From positions 42,382 through 106,381 of the forward strand of contig CAMWUK010000001.1 in the NCBI GenBank assembly GCA_947177415.1: 64,000 bases of DNA, read 5' to 3'. Positions 25,160-33,606 of the stretch are shown here, piece after piece. Every line of letters begins with the position of its first letter. Position 1 is the first letter of the stretch. The notes under the pieces are model-generated. The model saw only the letters and a list, made by a program, of their open reading frames with translations. It searched no databases and was not told the DNA's origin. The DNA comes from an uncultured Clostridiaceae bacterium. GTDB lineage: Bacteria > Bacillota > Clostridia > Lachnospirales > Lachnospiraceae. The position numbers were made by a program, and so were the translations under genes.

Positions 25160-25639
25160 TTATTGCCTTTTAAGCATTCCTTCTTTCAATTCCCTTACCA
25201 TTTCAATTGGCATTTGAGATTTTTGGGCGGTCTCTTCTACAGAAAATCCTTCTTTTAAAAATCTTTTTACAACATACTCCATAGATTCTCCAATCTCAAT
25301 TACATGTCTGTCTAAATCATACATACGAATCACCCTTTGTCCCCAGTCATGTTCTATACATTGATTAATATATTCTATATCATAATCACACCTTTGTAAT
25401 TTCAGTAAAAAAGCATCTATATTATCCTCTTCAAAATAAAGTTCTGCATCATGACCACCTAATTCGGTTTCTTTTCCCAGAAATCTTTCCCAAACCGCTT
25501 GCTCCTGCAAAACCAACCCTTCTGTCATAATTATATTTCCACCAAAATCAGTAACTACATGAAGTCCAAATAGTTCTTTATAAAATCGTTTTGCTTTTTC
25601 TATATCTTTTACTACTATCAAAACATTTTTTAGTTTCAT
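25160..25639 (-). CDS. VOC/glyoxalase-fold protein
   Basis: 159 aa. It begins MKLKNVLIVVKDIEKAKRFY and has two beta-alpha-beta-beta-beta halves (LGGHDAELYFEEDNIDAF, then VIRMYDLDRHVIEIGESM), the vicinal oxygen chelate fold. The C-terminal ~25 residues are a predicted helix-turn-helix-like tail (FSVEETAQKSQMPIEMVREL), unusual for a plain glyoxalase and often seen in clostridial VOC proteins. Substrate unknown. Confidence 0.8.
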   Translation of the reverse strand: MKLKNVLIVVKDIEKAKRFYKELFGLHVVTDFGGNIIMTEGLVLQEQAVWERFLGKETELGGHDAELYFEEDNIDAFLLKLQRCDYDIEYINQCIEHDWGQRVIRMYDLDRHVIEIGESMEYVVKRFLKEGFSVEETAQKSQMPIEMVRELKEGMLKRQ

Positions 25640-25657
25640 TGAAATTCCTCTTTTCTT

Positions 25658-26338
25658 CTATACTCTATTCATCTTCTGTTGCTTTCGGATTTTATGTGTC
25701 ATAATATCTGCATAACGTGTAGGTATTGGAATGTAACTTTCTTTTTCTGTCATCTCTTTTACAATTTCCATGGTTATATCCATATTTATTTTATTTCCAA
25801 TTGATACAAAAACAGGTTTTACATCTTTATGAGTACGCACCACGCGTCCATAAATTTCATTATTTATAATAATGTCACGATAAGCAAATGGCTCATTTGC
25901 TGGTTGTATATATTCCTCATCAGAAATTTTATAATATGTTTTTGCAATACCAATACTAGGTTTATCAAGCAAAATTCCTGCATGGGCTGCCAATCCCATG
26001 TGACGTGGATGTAAATATCCATTTCCATCAAATACATATACATCTGGTACACATTCCAGCTTATCTACAGTTTTCAATACAAGGGGAATTTCCCGAAAAG
26101 CAAGACACCCAGGAATATAAGGAATTTTCACCTCATCTACTGCATATTTTTCCTCCACAATTTTTTTACTTTTGTAATCAATTATCACAATACAACAAAC
26201 CGCATATTCTTTTTCATTCACTTTCCAATATGCCAAATCCGCTCCAGCAATATATTCTATCTGGCTTGGATCAACATGATTGTTCAAGTCAATTTTTTGG
26301 AATAGTTTCTTTTGTTCCTTTATAAATTGTTGTTCCAT
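25658..26338 (-). CDS. nfi: Endonuclease V (deoxyinosine 3' endonuclease)
   Basis: 226 aa. Motifs of the Nfi family are present: EYIAGADLAYW (first catalytic Asp), PYIPGCLAFREIP (strand-separating wedge region), VYVFDGNGYLHPRHMGLAAHAG (second Asp and His) and PSIGIAKTYY. It cleaves one base 3' of deoxyinosine to start repair of deaminated adenine in DNA. Start ATG has AGGAGG upstream. The last ~30 residues are a basic tail. Confidence 0.93.
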   Translation of the reverse strand: MEQQFIKEQKKLFQKIDLNNHVDPSQIEYIAGADLAYWKVNEKEYAVCCIVIIDYKSKKIVEEKYAVDEVKIPYIPGCLAFREIPLVLKTVDKLECVPDVYVFDGNGYLHPRHMGLAAHAGILLDKPSIGIAKTYYKISDEEYIQPANEPFAYRDIIINNEIYGRVVRTHKDVKPVFVSIGNKINMDITMEIVKEMTEKESYIPIPTRYADIMTHKIRKQQKMNRV

Positions 26339-26400
26339 AATTTCCTCCTAAAGACTATGGCAATCTTTTTCCTTTAGATAAATATCATAACATTAAAATA

Positions 26401-26424
26401 GCCAGCAGGCAAATACCTACTGGC
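26401..26424 (-). terminator. Terminator hairpin linked to Fn3 paralogue 1
   Basis: GCCAGTAGG/CCTGCTGGC on the minus strand (9-bp stem, 6-nt loop), followed by TATTTTAAT. The same hairpin follows the second Fn3 paralogue at 27959-27981. Here a MITE has inserted between the gene end and its terminator. The rest of the 339-bp gap to endonuclease V holds only mobile-element sequence. Confidence 0.6.
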
Positions 26425-26442
26425 AAAATTGTAACTTAATCG

Positions 26443-26577
26443 GTAACTATTCAGGTAGAAACACGCATTCACTGCGTGTTTCGTAAGAAAAAGTAAATTT
26501 TGATTGTTCTAAGCCCTTCGCCGAAGGCGAATTATTATGGGCTTAGAACGTAACTGTTCATGGTTCTGAACAGTTAC
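26443..26577 (+). mobile_element. Type A MITE (copy A1)
   Basis: 135 bp. Left end GTAACTATTCAGG, right end CTGAACAGTTAC. Three hairpins: AACACGCA/TGCGTGTT, a long stem GTTCTAAGCCC/GGGCTTAGAAC enclosing TTCGCCGAAGGCGAA, and GTAACTGTTCA/TGAACAGTTAC. It is flanked by CTTAATCG and CTTAACCG (7 of 8 identical), a slightly decayed 8-bp target duplication. Inserted downstream of Fn3 paralogue 1. Confidence 0.85.
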
Positions 26578-26583
26578 CTTAAC

Positions 26584-26645
26584 CGTTCTACATTATTGAC
26601 TCTTAGCCTTGCATCACGCTACAAAGCTTGAGAATGAATAGTAAC
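26584..26645 (+). mobile_element. Decayed right half of a type B element
   Basis: CGTTCTAC ... AAGCTTGAGAATGAATAGTAAC resembles the right half of type B elements, which end AAGCTTGTGAGTGAACAGTAAC. It is substitution-rich and lacks its left half, so it is an old remnant next to A1. Confidence 0.45.
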
Positions 26646-26677
26646 ACTTAACTATCACTTTTCTATATATTTTATGG

Positions 26678-27658
26678 TTACCTAATATATCCTTCTGTAC
26701 TTTGTCCTGTTTGCCATATGTAAGTTACGCCAGATTTACTGGTACCACTAGATGTCTTAACCTTAGACACTACATAGACATAATATGTACCTTTAATATT
26801 CTTCTTGTTGAATTTTGTAATGCTAATACTTGTCTTATTTTTGCCTACTGATTTTACTTTTTTGTAGTTTTTGGGATTATTTTTTTTGGCAACATATACA
26901 TCATAACCAGTTGCACCTTTTTGCTTATACCAGCTAATTGTAAGATATTTTTTAGACTTTTTATTGGTTTTCACTGCCACACTCTTTACCCATGGCTGTT
27001 CAAATACCTGAATGGTTTTCCAAGTTCCATAATAAGTCTTTCCATCTATTATCTGATATGGACGTACCATAAACTGATATACATTATTATTTTTTACAGC
27101 AAAAGACAACCTAGTACTGGTAGTTTTGCCTTTTTTCTTTACTTTTCCAGCAGAATTTAACCATTTGTATTGGTATCCATCGGCTCCCCATTGTCTCTCC
27201 CATGATACATCTGCCTTTTCAATATAATGATACCAACTCTCTTGTTTTAAGCCTCTCATCTTTGCTACTTTTGTCCGTGCATCAGAGCAAGTACCAGAAT
27301 AGGCATCATCTCCAGCTGCATTACTTGGCATTACACGAATGTCGTACTTACAACCACTTTGTAATCCCCTAATGGTATATGTTGTATCTGCTGTTTGTCC
27401 TGCAACCTTATACTCTGGTCGGTCCCATGAATCACGATAAGAAATCTCATAACTATCTGCATTTGCATCACCCTGCCAGCTGACTGTAATCGTACTTGTT
27501 GTGAAATCAGTTACCACTACATCAGAAACCTCAAGCCACGAAACTGCCTGTGCGGTGATTCCACTAAACTCTTTGATTGCTCCTGTCTTCATTCCAACCG
27601 GCACTACTATAGCAGCTGCCATTGTAAGACTAATTGCTTTTTTAAAAAATTTGTTCAT
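26678..27658 (-). CDS. Secreted fibronectin type III protein, paralogue 1
   Basis: 326 aa with an N-terminal signal peptide (MNKFFKKAISLTMAAAIVVP ... AQA). Residues ~42-130 form a canonical Fn3 domain (ITVSWQGDANADSYEISY, YTIRGLQSGCKYDIRV). The middle and C-terminal parts are two further divergent Fn3-like sandwiches (GADGYQYKWL; LTISWYKQKGATGYDVYV). About 70% identical along its length to the gene at 28021. No enzymatic or anchoring motif is seen, so it is probably a secreted binding or matrix protein. Confidence 0.8.
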   Translation of the reverse strand: MNKFFKKAISLTMAAAIVVPVGMKTGAIKEFSGITAQAVSWLEVSDVVVTDFTTSTITVSWQGDANADSYEISYRDSWDRPEYKVAGQTADTTYTIRGLQSGCKYDIRVMPSNAAGDDAYSGTCSDARTKVAKMRGLKQESWYHYIEKADVSWERQWGADGYQYKWLNSAGKVKKKGKTTSTRLSFAVKNNNVYQFMVRPYQIIDGKTYYGTWKTIQVFEQPWVKSVAVKTNKKSKKYLTISWYKQKGATGYDVYVAKKNNPKNYKKVKSVGKNKTSISITKFNKKNIKGTYYVYVVSKVKTSSGTSKSGVTYIWQTGQSTEGYIR

Positions 27659-27758
27659 TATGTTTTCCTCATTTCTTTTTCTATTGTTAATTTTATACTT
27701 TCATTTTAATGTATCTCTTTATATAAAGTCAAGTACCTCTTTGCTCCACATTTTTCCT

Positions 27759-27902
27759 GTTACTGTTTACACCTATGGTGCTAACAGTAACGGAATCCAG
27801 CCTATTTATAATTCGCCTTCGGCGAAAGGCTGGATTCTTGGCTGTTCTACGTTTTGGCACATAGCTTGACAGCAAGTGTCAAGCTTGTGAGTGAACAGTA
27901 AC
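27759..27902 (+). mobile_element. Type B MITE (copy B1)
   Basis: 144 bp, left end GTTACTGTTTACACC, right end GTGAACAGTAAC. Internal stems: GGAATCCAGCCT ... AGGCTGGATTC around a TTCGCCTTCGGCGAA palindrome, and AGCTTGACA/TGTCAAGCT. Flanks TTTTTCCT and TTTTCCCT match at 7 of 8 positions, fitting an 8-bp target duplication. It lies between Fn3 paralogue 1 (start 27658) and the terminator of paralogue 2. Confidence 0.82.
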
Positions 27903-27958
27903 TTTTCCCTCACTATACAATGCCCCTAATATTTATAAATATCCCAATATTAAAACAA

Positions 27959-27981
27959 CCAGCAGGCAAATACCTACTGGC
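27959..27981 (-). terminator. Terminator hairpin linked to Fn3 paralogue 2
   Basis: Same GCCAGTAGG / CCTGCTGG hairpin as at 26401-26424, followed on the minus strand by TTGTTTTAA. Its duplication together with the gene shows the duplicated unit extended into the 3' region. Confidence 0.6.
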
Positions 27982-28020
27982 AATATTTTAATTCAACAAT
28001 CTATTCCCTAAACTACATTC

Positions 28021-29004
28021 CTACTTATTTACATATCCTTCCGAATTTCTTCCAGTTTGCCATATATAGGTTACTCCAGACTTGCTGGTTCCCTCGGATG
28101 TCTTTACCTTTGAAACTATATATACATAATATGTACCTTTGATTTTCTTTTTCTTAAATTTGCTAAGAGTAATACTTGTCTTACTTTTTCCTACAGATTT
28201 TACTTTTTTATAGCTACCGGTTTTATTTGTTTTTGATACATATATATCGTAACCAGTTGCACCCTTCTGTTTGTACCAGCTAATTTTTAGCTGACTTACA
28301 GATTTTCTATTTTTCTTTACTGCAACACTCTTCACCCATGGCTGTTCAAATACTTGTATTGTTTTCCAAGTTCCATAATAGGTCTTTCCATCTATCTTCT
28401 GATATGGGCGTATCATAAACTGATATACATTATTATTTTTTACAGCAAAAGATAAACTGGTACTGGTGGTTGTTCCTTTTTTCTTTACTTTTCCAGCAAA
28501 AGTTAACCATTTGTATTGATATCCATCTGCCGCACGTTGTCTCTCCCATGATACCCCTGCTTTTTTTATATAATGATACCAAGTATCCTGTTTTAAACCC
28601 CTCATCTTATCCACTTTTGTCTTTACATCATAACAAGTAGCATAAGAGGCATAATCTCCAGCTGCATTTCTTGGTGTTACACGAATAGAATACACACAGC
28701 CACTTTGTAAGCCGGTAATCTTGTATGTAGTGCCTGTTGTCTGTCCTGCAACCTTATACCCTGATGTATCTCCATAAGTATCATAGTAAGAAATTTCATA
28801 ACTATCTGCATTTGCATCACCCTGCCAGCTAATGGAAATACTATTTGCAGTAAAACCTGTTACTGTTACATTCGATGCTTTAAGATATGCAGCTTGTACA
28901 GTTATTCCTCCAAAATCAGTTCCAATTTCTGTTCCCATTCCAACTGGAACTGCTATACCCGCTACCATTGCAAAACTAATGACTTTTTTTAATATTCTGT
29001 TCAT
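28021..29004 (-). CDS. Secreted fibronectin type III protein, paralogue 2
   Basis: 327 aa. Signal peptide MNRILKKVISFAMVAGIAVP ... VQA, then an Fn3 domain (ISISWQGDANADSYEISY, YKITGLQSGCVYSIRV) and two divergent Fn3-like segments ending KSGVTYIWQTGRNSEGYVNK. Same architecture, length and terminator as the gene at 26678, so the two arose by tandem duplication. The middle (YGTWKTIQVFEQPWVKSVAV) is the most conserved part between them. Probably exported and soluble. Confidence 0.8.
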   Translation of the reverse strand: MNRILKKVISFAMVAGIAVPVGMGTEIGTDFGGITVQAAYLKASNVTVTGFTANSISISWQGDANADSYEISYYDTYGDTSGYKVAGQTTGTTYKITGLQSGCVYSIRVTPRNAAGDYASYATCYDVKTKVDKMRGLKQDTWYHYIKKAGVSWERQRAADGYQYKWLTFAGKVKKKGTTTSTSLSFAVKNNNVYQFMIRPYQKIDGKTYYGTWKTIQVFEQPWVKSVAVKKNRKSVSQLKISWYKQKGATGYDIYVSKTNKTGSYKKVKSVGKSKTSITLSKFKKKKIKGTYYVYIVSKVKTSEGTSKSGVTYIWQTGRNSEGYVNK

Positions 29005-29138
29005 TTTCTTTTCCTCATTTCTTTTTATTTTGTAGTGTATCTTCCATTTTCATTCATATAGGTGTACATATACTGACGTTTGGTTTCACCAATTATCTTA
29101 AATCTTTTAAGTGCATCAATAATTGTGTATCTAAGCAG

Positions 29139-31139
29139 TTACTCTTTTTTAATATAAAATGGATTTGTGAAATATAGATTTGACTGGGTGTCTGTTATGC
29201 TAAAGAAACAACAGGTATTTTCCTTAATATCCATATCATCATATACAATATCTAATGTACCCTGATAAGAAAATCCTTCCCCAAGTCCGGAACTGCTCTT
29301 CCACTGTTCAAAAGGTGCCAGACTACCATCTTCCTGATATACCATATCTCTCGCAAATAAAAAAGGATAAACTATGTCTCCATTTTGAATCTTTGCTGTA
29401 TTCTTATCTGGAAGCATCATACTGTCCGCATTCATTTCATTGTAAATTCCAATGACAAAAACATTTTCTTTATCCCAGAACATTCGAATGTGAATCCAGC
29501 AAACCTTCATAACCGGATTCTCCGTCCCCCAAACTGTAATGGGAATAACATATTTTACATAGTCTTCTGTCCTCTCTGTTTCCACTGCCGTACATTCATA
29601 TTGATTCCCCTTTTCATCCTGTAAGTAAAACTTCTTTTTATCAAAGGTTGCCTGTAATTTCCCATTTTCCAAAAGAGCCACCCCACCAGACTGTAACCAA
29701 CAAACATAGCTACCATCATCCTGTTCCCAAATGCCAAACTTGGCATGTCCATAATTAGCAAACTGTTCCTCGGTTAATTGCACAAAATAGGTTCCATCTT
29801 CCTGTACTTCCTCTCCGGGAACGATGTCTGTAATCTTCCACTCTGCCAGTTCTTTGCTGGTAAGTATATTCGTAAATTCCATTAGGAATTTTACATAACT
29901 TTCACTAAATCCAATTTTCTCATATTCTTCCATCCATTGTGATGCATATTCTTTATTCGCATACGGAAAGTAAATTGCAACACCATTTGCTTTTGGTACA
30001 TTACTTTGTGTATAAACAATAAAATCATCCAATTTCCTCCAAAGAGATTGTACATAATCTGGATATAAATCATACAATTGTAAAGATAAATCATACAAAT
30101 CAACTGTATCATAAAAATCCTGATTACTTATCTTCCCAAAAGTTTTGGAATTGTCACGCCTTCTTGCAATCTTAGAATAACCATCATTTCTTATCTCTTC
30201 AGCAGCCACCTCGGTCAGCTTCTCCAATCTGGATATTGTGTCCTTCACTTTTGATAAATCCATACAGGACATAGTGTACTCTGGTACAGCAGTCCCCATG
30301 GTCATACAATAATTTTCATAAGAATCTACTAAATCTTTTCCTGCTTGTAAACCATCTAAATGACCATTTTTACTAATTGTACTGAGTACAGAATATTCCC
30401 ATCCATGTTCGCTTTCCACCTCTTCCGAAGCAATTAGATAATTCGCATATTCTGAAAACAATTCTGCCACTTCTAACATCCCCATTAGACATGCATCAAA
30501 ACCAATCCATTCCAACTTTCTTCCTTCTTGAATCAATTTGGTATTTTTCATCCCTTGATCCATCTCGACCATGGTTAAAGTATCATATTGATAATTTTCA
30601 TCTGCTCCAAATCCCAGAATAGTTCCTCCACCATGATCCCACATAATCATACTGTAATAATCTGTATTGTCACATGTCTCTCCATATACCAAATTCATAA
30701 ATTCTGTAAGAGTAGTTGCCGCCCCCATATTTTTACCTTCCAGAGTAGCAATGGATTCTAATTTTTCATCTGTAATCCGATATACCTCACAAGCATCAGA
30801 AGGGATATCCTCTAACCACCATTTTTTTGTACCTCCTGTGCAAAGGTATACATTTAGATTATCCTCTGAAAAATCGCTATTCAGTATTTCTTTTATATCC
30901 TCACTTGCAAGCCCTGCCTCCGATTCTAAATTGGAACCCACCATATAAATGAGAACTGTTTCTTTCCCCTCTATGAAAGAATCTGTAATGTTTAAGTTTT
31001 GCAAAGATATCTCCTTAGAATACTGCTCTTCTTTCTCTATTCTTTTTTCTGCTGTATCTTGCACCTTGTTTTCACTATTACATCCTGTTAATATCAAACA
31101 TCCACTTACGATAACCGCTCCTATGCCTTGTTTTTTCAT
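29139..31139 (-). CDS. Clostripain-family (C11) cysteine peptidase lipoprotein
   Basis: 666 aa from the ATG at 31139 (GAGGCAGG upstream); an ATG at 31169 is in frame but lacks a ribosome site. Short signal with lipobox ILTGC, so membrane-anchored outside the cell. The peptidase C11 pattern is present: VLIYMVGSNLES at the first strand, His in MIMWDHGGG, and the nucleophile Cys in WIGFDACLMGMLEVAEL, followed by ASEEVESEHGWEY. Members cleave after basic residues. The C-terminal ~250 residues are a beta-rich domain. It is upstream of the Fn3 genes on the same strand. Confidence 0.88.
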   Translation of the reverse strand: MKKQGIGAVIVSGCLILTGCNSENKVQDTAEKRIEKEEQYSKEISLQNLNITDSFIEGKETVLIYMVGSNLESEAGLASEDIKEILNSDFSEDNLNVYLCTGGTKKWWLEDIPSDACEVYRITDEKLESIATLEGKNMGAATTLTEFMNLVYGETCDNTDYYSMIMWDHGGGTILGFGADENYQYDTLTMVEMDQGMKNTKLIQEGRKLEWIGFDACLMGMLEVAELFSEYANYLIASEEVESEHGWEYSVLSTISKNGHLDGLQAGKDLVDSYENYCMTMGTAVPEYTMSCMDLSKVKDTISRLEKLTEVAAEEIRNDGYSKIARRRDNSKTFGKISNQDFYDTVDLYDLSLQLYDLYPDYVQSLWRKLDDFIVYTQSNVPKANGVAIYFPYANKEYASQWMEEYEKIGFSESYVKFLMEFTNILTSKELAEWKITDIVPGEEVQEDGTYFVQLTEEQFANYGHAKFGIWEQDDGSYVCWLQSGGVALLENGKLQATFDKKKFYLQDEKGNQYECTAVETERTEDYVKYVIPITVWGTENPVMKVCWIHIRMFWDKENVFVIGIYNEMNADSMMLPDKNTAKIQNGDIVYPFLFARDMVYQEDGSLAPFEQWKSSSGLGEGFSYQGTLDIVYDDMDIKENTCCFFSITDTQSNLYFTNPFYIKKE

Positions 31140-31334
31140 AACCTGCCTCAAACCTATTTTCTTTTTCATTTAGAATATACAATGCTTTGTCTTTTCTTCT
31201 AATGTCTCATGTTTATTCACCTTCTTTCATCATATAGAATTTTACATATCTTTTCAGGGTCTGAACAAATATGTATTTTTTATTTCACATATAATACCAT
31301 CCAGTTATAAAAAAAGTTTCAAAAAATAAAAAAT

Positions 31335-32009
31335 TTATAACAGTTTTTTTAAAACTTTTTCGAAATCCTTTTGTTCTGTCTGAATGCATTTCACACAAAA
31401 ATTCAAGCCATTTCTTTTAAAATATGCCTGAAAGTTTGTCTCTTGACTATTCTTACATACTACAATATTGATATTTTTCAATTGAGAAACTTCTGCATTT
31501 TCCAATTCTGTAGGTATCAGCTCCTTAGTCTTTGATGTATGTATTACAGCCTGTACACTGTCAATTTTATAGTAAAAAGTACCTTCATCAGAAAGAATTC
31601 GTGTATCACTTCTATTTACCAAAATATGTGATTTTTCTAGGGCACCTATTCCCAACAGATTCGTAAAATCCATCCCTGTATATGATTCATATTCTTCCAA
31701 ATTCATCTCCTCACCAGTTATCTTATTTCCAAACATCTGTGTCTCTCCATTAGCACGAATCATGGCGTTATCCACTGTTGTATATACCAACGAATTCTGA
31801 CTAGTAAAATACTTGGAAATTCCCAACACCAATACTACTGCTGCTACTAAGGTTCCAAAAATAATACTAACCTTATGAATTCTTTTCCTTTTGCTTTTTA
31901 TAATATTTGATGCAGGATTTTTATTTTCTTCTTGTATATGTCTCATAATGTCAGTAATCATAGGCTCTGTCACATGCTGCTTATCCACATGATTCTTATA
32001 TTCTTCCAT
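31335..32009 (-). CDS. Putative anti-sigma factor, single-pass membrane protein
   Basis: 224 aa from the ATG at 32009 (TGGAGGGACAAT upstream), overlapping nothing but beginning 17 bp after the sigma-factor stop. Residues ~1-55 are cytosolic and charged, ~56-76 a transmembrane helix (VSIIFGTLVAAVVLVLGI) and the rest extracytoplasmic (EEYESYTGMDFTNLLGIGALEKS). Topology and coupling to an ECF sigma gene indicate an anti-sigma factor. No zinc-binding HxxxCxxC motif is present, so it is not a ZAS-type protein. Confidence 0.65.
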   Translation of the reverse strand: MEEYKNHVDKQHVTEPMITDIMRHIQEENKNPASNIIKSKRKRIHKVSIIFGTLVAAVVLVLGISKYFTSQNSLVYTTVDNAMIRANGETQMFGNKITGEEMNLEEYESYTGMDFTNLLGIGALEKSHILVNRSDTRILSDEGTFYYKIDSVQAVIHTSKTKELIPTELENAEVSQLKNINIVVCKNSQETNFQAYFKRNGLNFCVKCIQTEQKDFEKVLKKLL

Positions 32010-32026
32010 ATTGTCCCTCCATTCTC

Positions 32027-32524
32027 TTACTTCCATTCTCTTTGAAGTTTCTTTTCTAATAGTTTTCTTCCTCTTTTTAAATGAGTCTTTACTGTTGCCT
32101 CATTTCGTTCCAAAATGGCTGCAATTTCCTTAATGGAAAATTCTTCATAATAAAACAAATGTATAACTTGACGATATTTGGCAGGCAATTCCTTTACTGC
32201 TTCATATACTTCTGAAAAATCTTCTTTTTCTTCTGCAGGGATATTATTTCCCGATTCAATCAGTGTTTCTAAAGAAACTCTTTTTGTATTCCATGCTGTA
32301 ACTGCCATACTTCTGCACTGATTAATCGTCACACGAATTAACCATGCTTTTAGATGATTCTCATTCCTAATACTATTCTGATGCGAATAAAGTTTTAAAA
32401 AAACTTCCTGCATAGCATCCTCTGCTTCATGCTTGTTTTTTGAATTAAGTAATGCCAAACGATATACCATATCTGCATGGGTCCGCACTATCTTTTCCAT
32501 ATCAAATGTAAATTTATCCTTCAT
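32027..32524 (-). CDS. ECF-type RNA polymerase sigma factor
   Basis: 165 aa. Region 2: MEKIVRTHADMVYRLALLNS and HEAEDAMQEVFLKLY; region 4: LPAKYRQVIHLFYYEEFSIK, EIAAILERNEATVKTHLKRG. It recruits RNA polymerase to stress-type promoters when released by its partner, the downstream membrane protein. ATG has GAGGAAT upstream. Confidence 0.9.
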   Translation of the reverse strand: MKDKFTFDMEKIVRTHADMVYRLALLNSKNKHEAEDAMQEVFLKLYSHQNSIRNENHLKAWLIRVTINQCRSMAVTAWNTKRVSLETLIESGNNIPAEEKEDFSEVYEAVKELPAKYRQVIHLFYYEEFSIKEIAAILERNEATVKTHLKRGRKLLEKKLQREWK

Positions 32525-32630
32525 TTTTATTCCTCTTTCAATAGGGATTCATAAACCTTATTCCTTTTTGCAATAAACAATTTTTATCACTTCTTAGGTT
32601 ACAGTTCAGCCATACAACAGTTACTATTTC

Positions 32631-32765
32631 GTAACTATTCAGGTAGAAACACGCATTTACTGCGTGTTTCGTAAGAAAAAGTAACTTTTGTAATGTTTAA
32701 GCCCCTTCGCCGAAGGCGAATTTTCATGGGCTTAAACGTAACTGTTCATGGTTCTGAACAGTTAC
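32631..32765 (+). mobile_element. Type A MITE (copy A2), overlaps the esterase 3' end
   Basis: 135 bp, GTAACTATTCAGG ... CTGAACAGTTAC, with the three type A hairpins. Perfect 8-bp target duplication ACTATTTC at 32623-32630 and 32766-32773. The insertion lies in the end of the esterase gene, which now reads 13 residues into the element and stops there. Confidence 0.93.
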
Positions 32766-33458
32766 ACTATTTCTTAACAACCATAGAAATCCCTTTACCA
32801 TTCTTTCTTCTATATTTGTAAAATGATTTCCATCATTCCACTCTAACACAACTTCCTGTACTTCTTTTGTCTTTCTATACAAATGATATAATTCCCTTGT
32901 ACAATCTCCAATTGTAGAAAGTATGGCATTCCGGACTTTTTCTTCTTTCTTTCCAAGGCTTAAATATATCTGGCTTTCTTTTTGGGGCAGATGGGTTTTG
33001 GCATATTCCATCCATCCCGGATACCACAAGGAACCAGAACAGCTAACTGCACCTTGAAATAAATCTGTTTCACTAAGAAGCCACAAAGCAAATAATCCTG
33101 CCAAAGAATATCCTCCTACAAACAATTCTACATTCTTTTTCTGTAATTCTAACTGTTGTAGTATCTTTGCCATTCCCTCTTCTTTCAGCCACTTTTGCAA
33201 ATATATTCCTTCTCCAGCAAACGCTTCTTCTCCAAAAACTGCTGGTGCTTGCCAAGGAGATAACTCTCTATTCCAATCTGAAATTCCAATTACAACCATT
33301 GCATAAGATATATCTGGCTTTTCTATTTTTAATTTTTCATATACCCTATCTGGTAGTTCCATTTTTTGTGCATCTACAAACCAAACTATTATTTTATTTG
33401 CTTGTTCATCTTTATATATTTTACATGGGTATTTTCCTAATTGCATATTTTTTACCAC
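32724..33458 (-). CDS. Alpha/beta-hydrolase esterase, C-terminus supplied by a MITE
   Basis: 244 aa from the GTG at 33458 (GGAAGGAAG upstream; an ATG five codons in is an alternative). The nucleophile motif is FVGGYSLAGLFALWLLSE, followed by AVSCSGSLWYPG and a C-terminal catalytic His in NDGNHFTNIEERM, as in Fes/IroE-like esterases. Residues 232-244 (VTVQNHEQLRLSP) and the stop are encoded by MITE A2. The catalytic residues are upstream of the insertion, so activity may be retained. Substrate unknown. Confidence 0.78.
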   Translation of the reverse strand: MVKNMQLGKYPCKIYKDEQANKIIVWFVDAQKMELPDRVYEKLKIEKPDISYAMVVIGISDWNRELSPWQAPAVFGEEAFAGEGIYLQKWLKEEGMAKILQQLELQKKNVELFVGGYSLAGLFALWLLSETDLFQGAVSCSGSLWYPGWMEYAKTHLPQKESQIYLSLGKKEEKVRNAILSTIGDCTRELYHLYRKTKEVQEVVLEWNDGNHFTNIEERMVKGFLWLLRNSVTVQNHEQLRLSP

Positions 33459-33555
33459 TTCATTTCTTCCTTCCTAAATATCCACTTCTCTTGTCAATAT
33501 ATCATATTCCTCTCAATAATTTCATTTAATAATGATATCACACACTATTTATCGA

Positions 33556-33593
33556 AAAGGGAAGCCAATTTCTTAAAAAATCAACTTCCCTTT
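33556..33593 (-). terminator. Hairpin after the chemoreceptor gene
   Basis: AAAGGGAAG (33593-33585 on the minus strand) pairs with CTTCCCTTT (33564-33556), with a 20-nt loop containing six T. It lies 14 bp after the chemoreceptor stop. The trailing U-run is weak, so this is a probable rather than certain terminator. Confidence 0.45.
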
Positions 33594-33606
33594 CCATTCA
33601 TATGTA

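Noticed and set aside
26443..26577. Type A segments read as riboswitches or small RNAs because of their three hairpins
   Set aside because: The 8-bp target duplications and occurrence in both orientations at unrelated genes show insertion, so transposon origin is the simpler explanation.
32599..32626. GTTACAGTTCAGCC...AACAGTTAC next to MITE A2, resembling a short type C element
   Set aside because: Arms do not pair as a proper inverted repeat and no duplication flanks it; it is also the ancestral gene end. Treated as chance or very old remnant.
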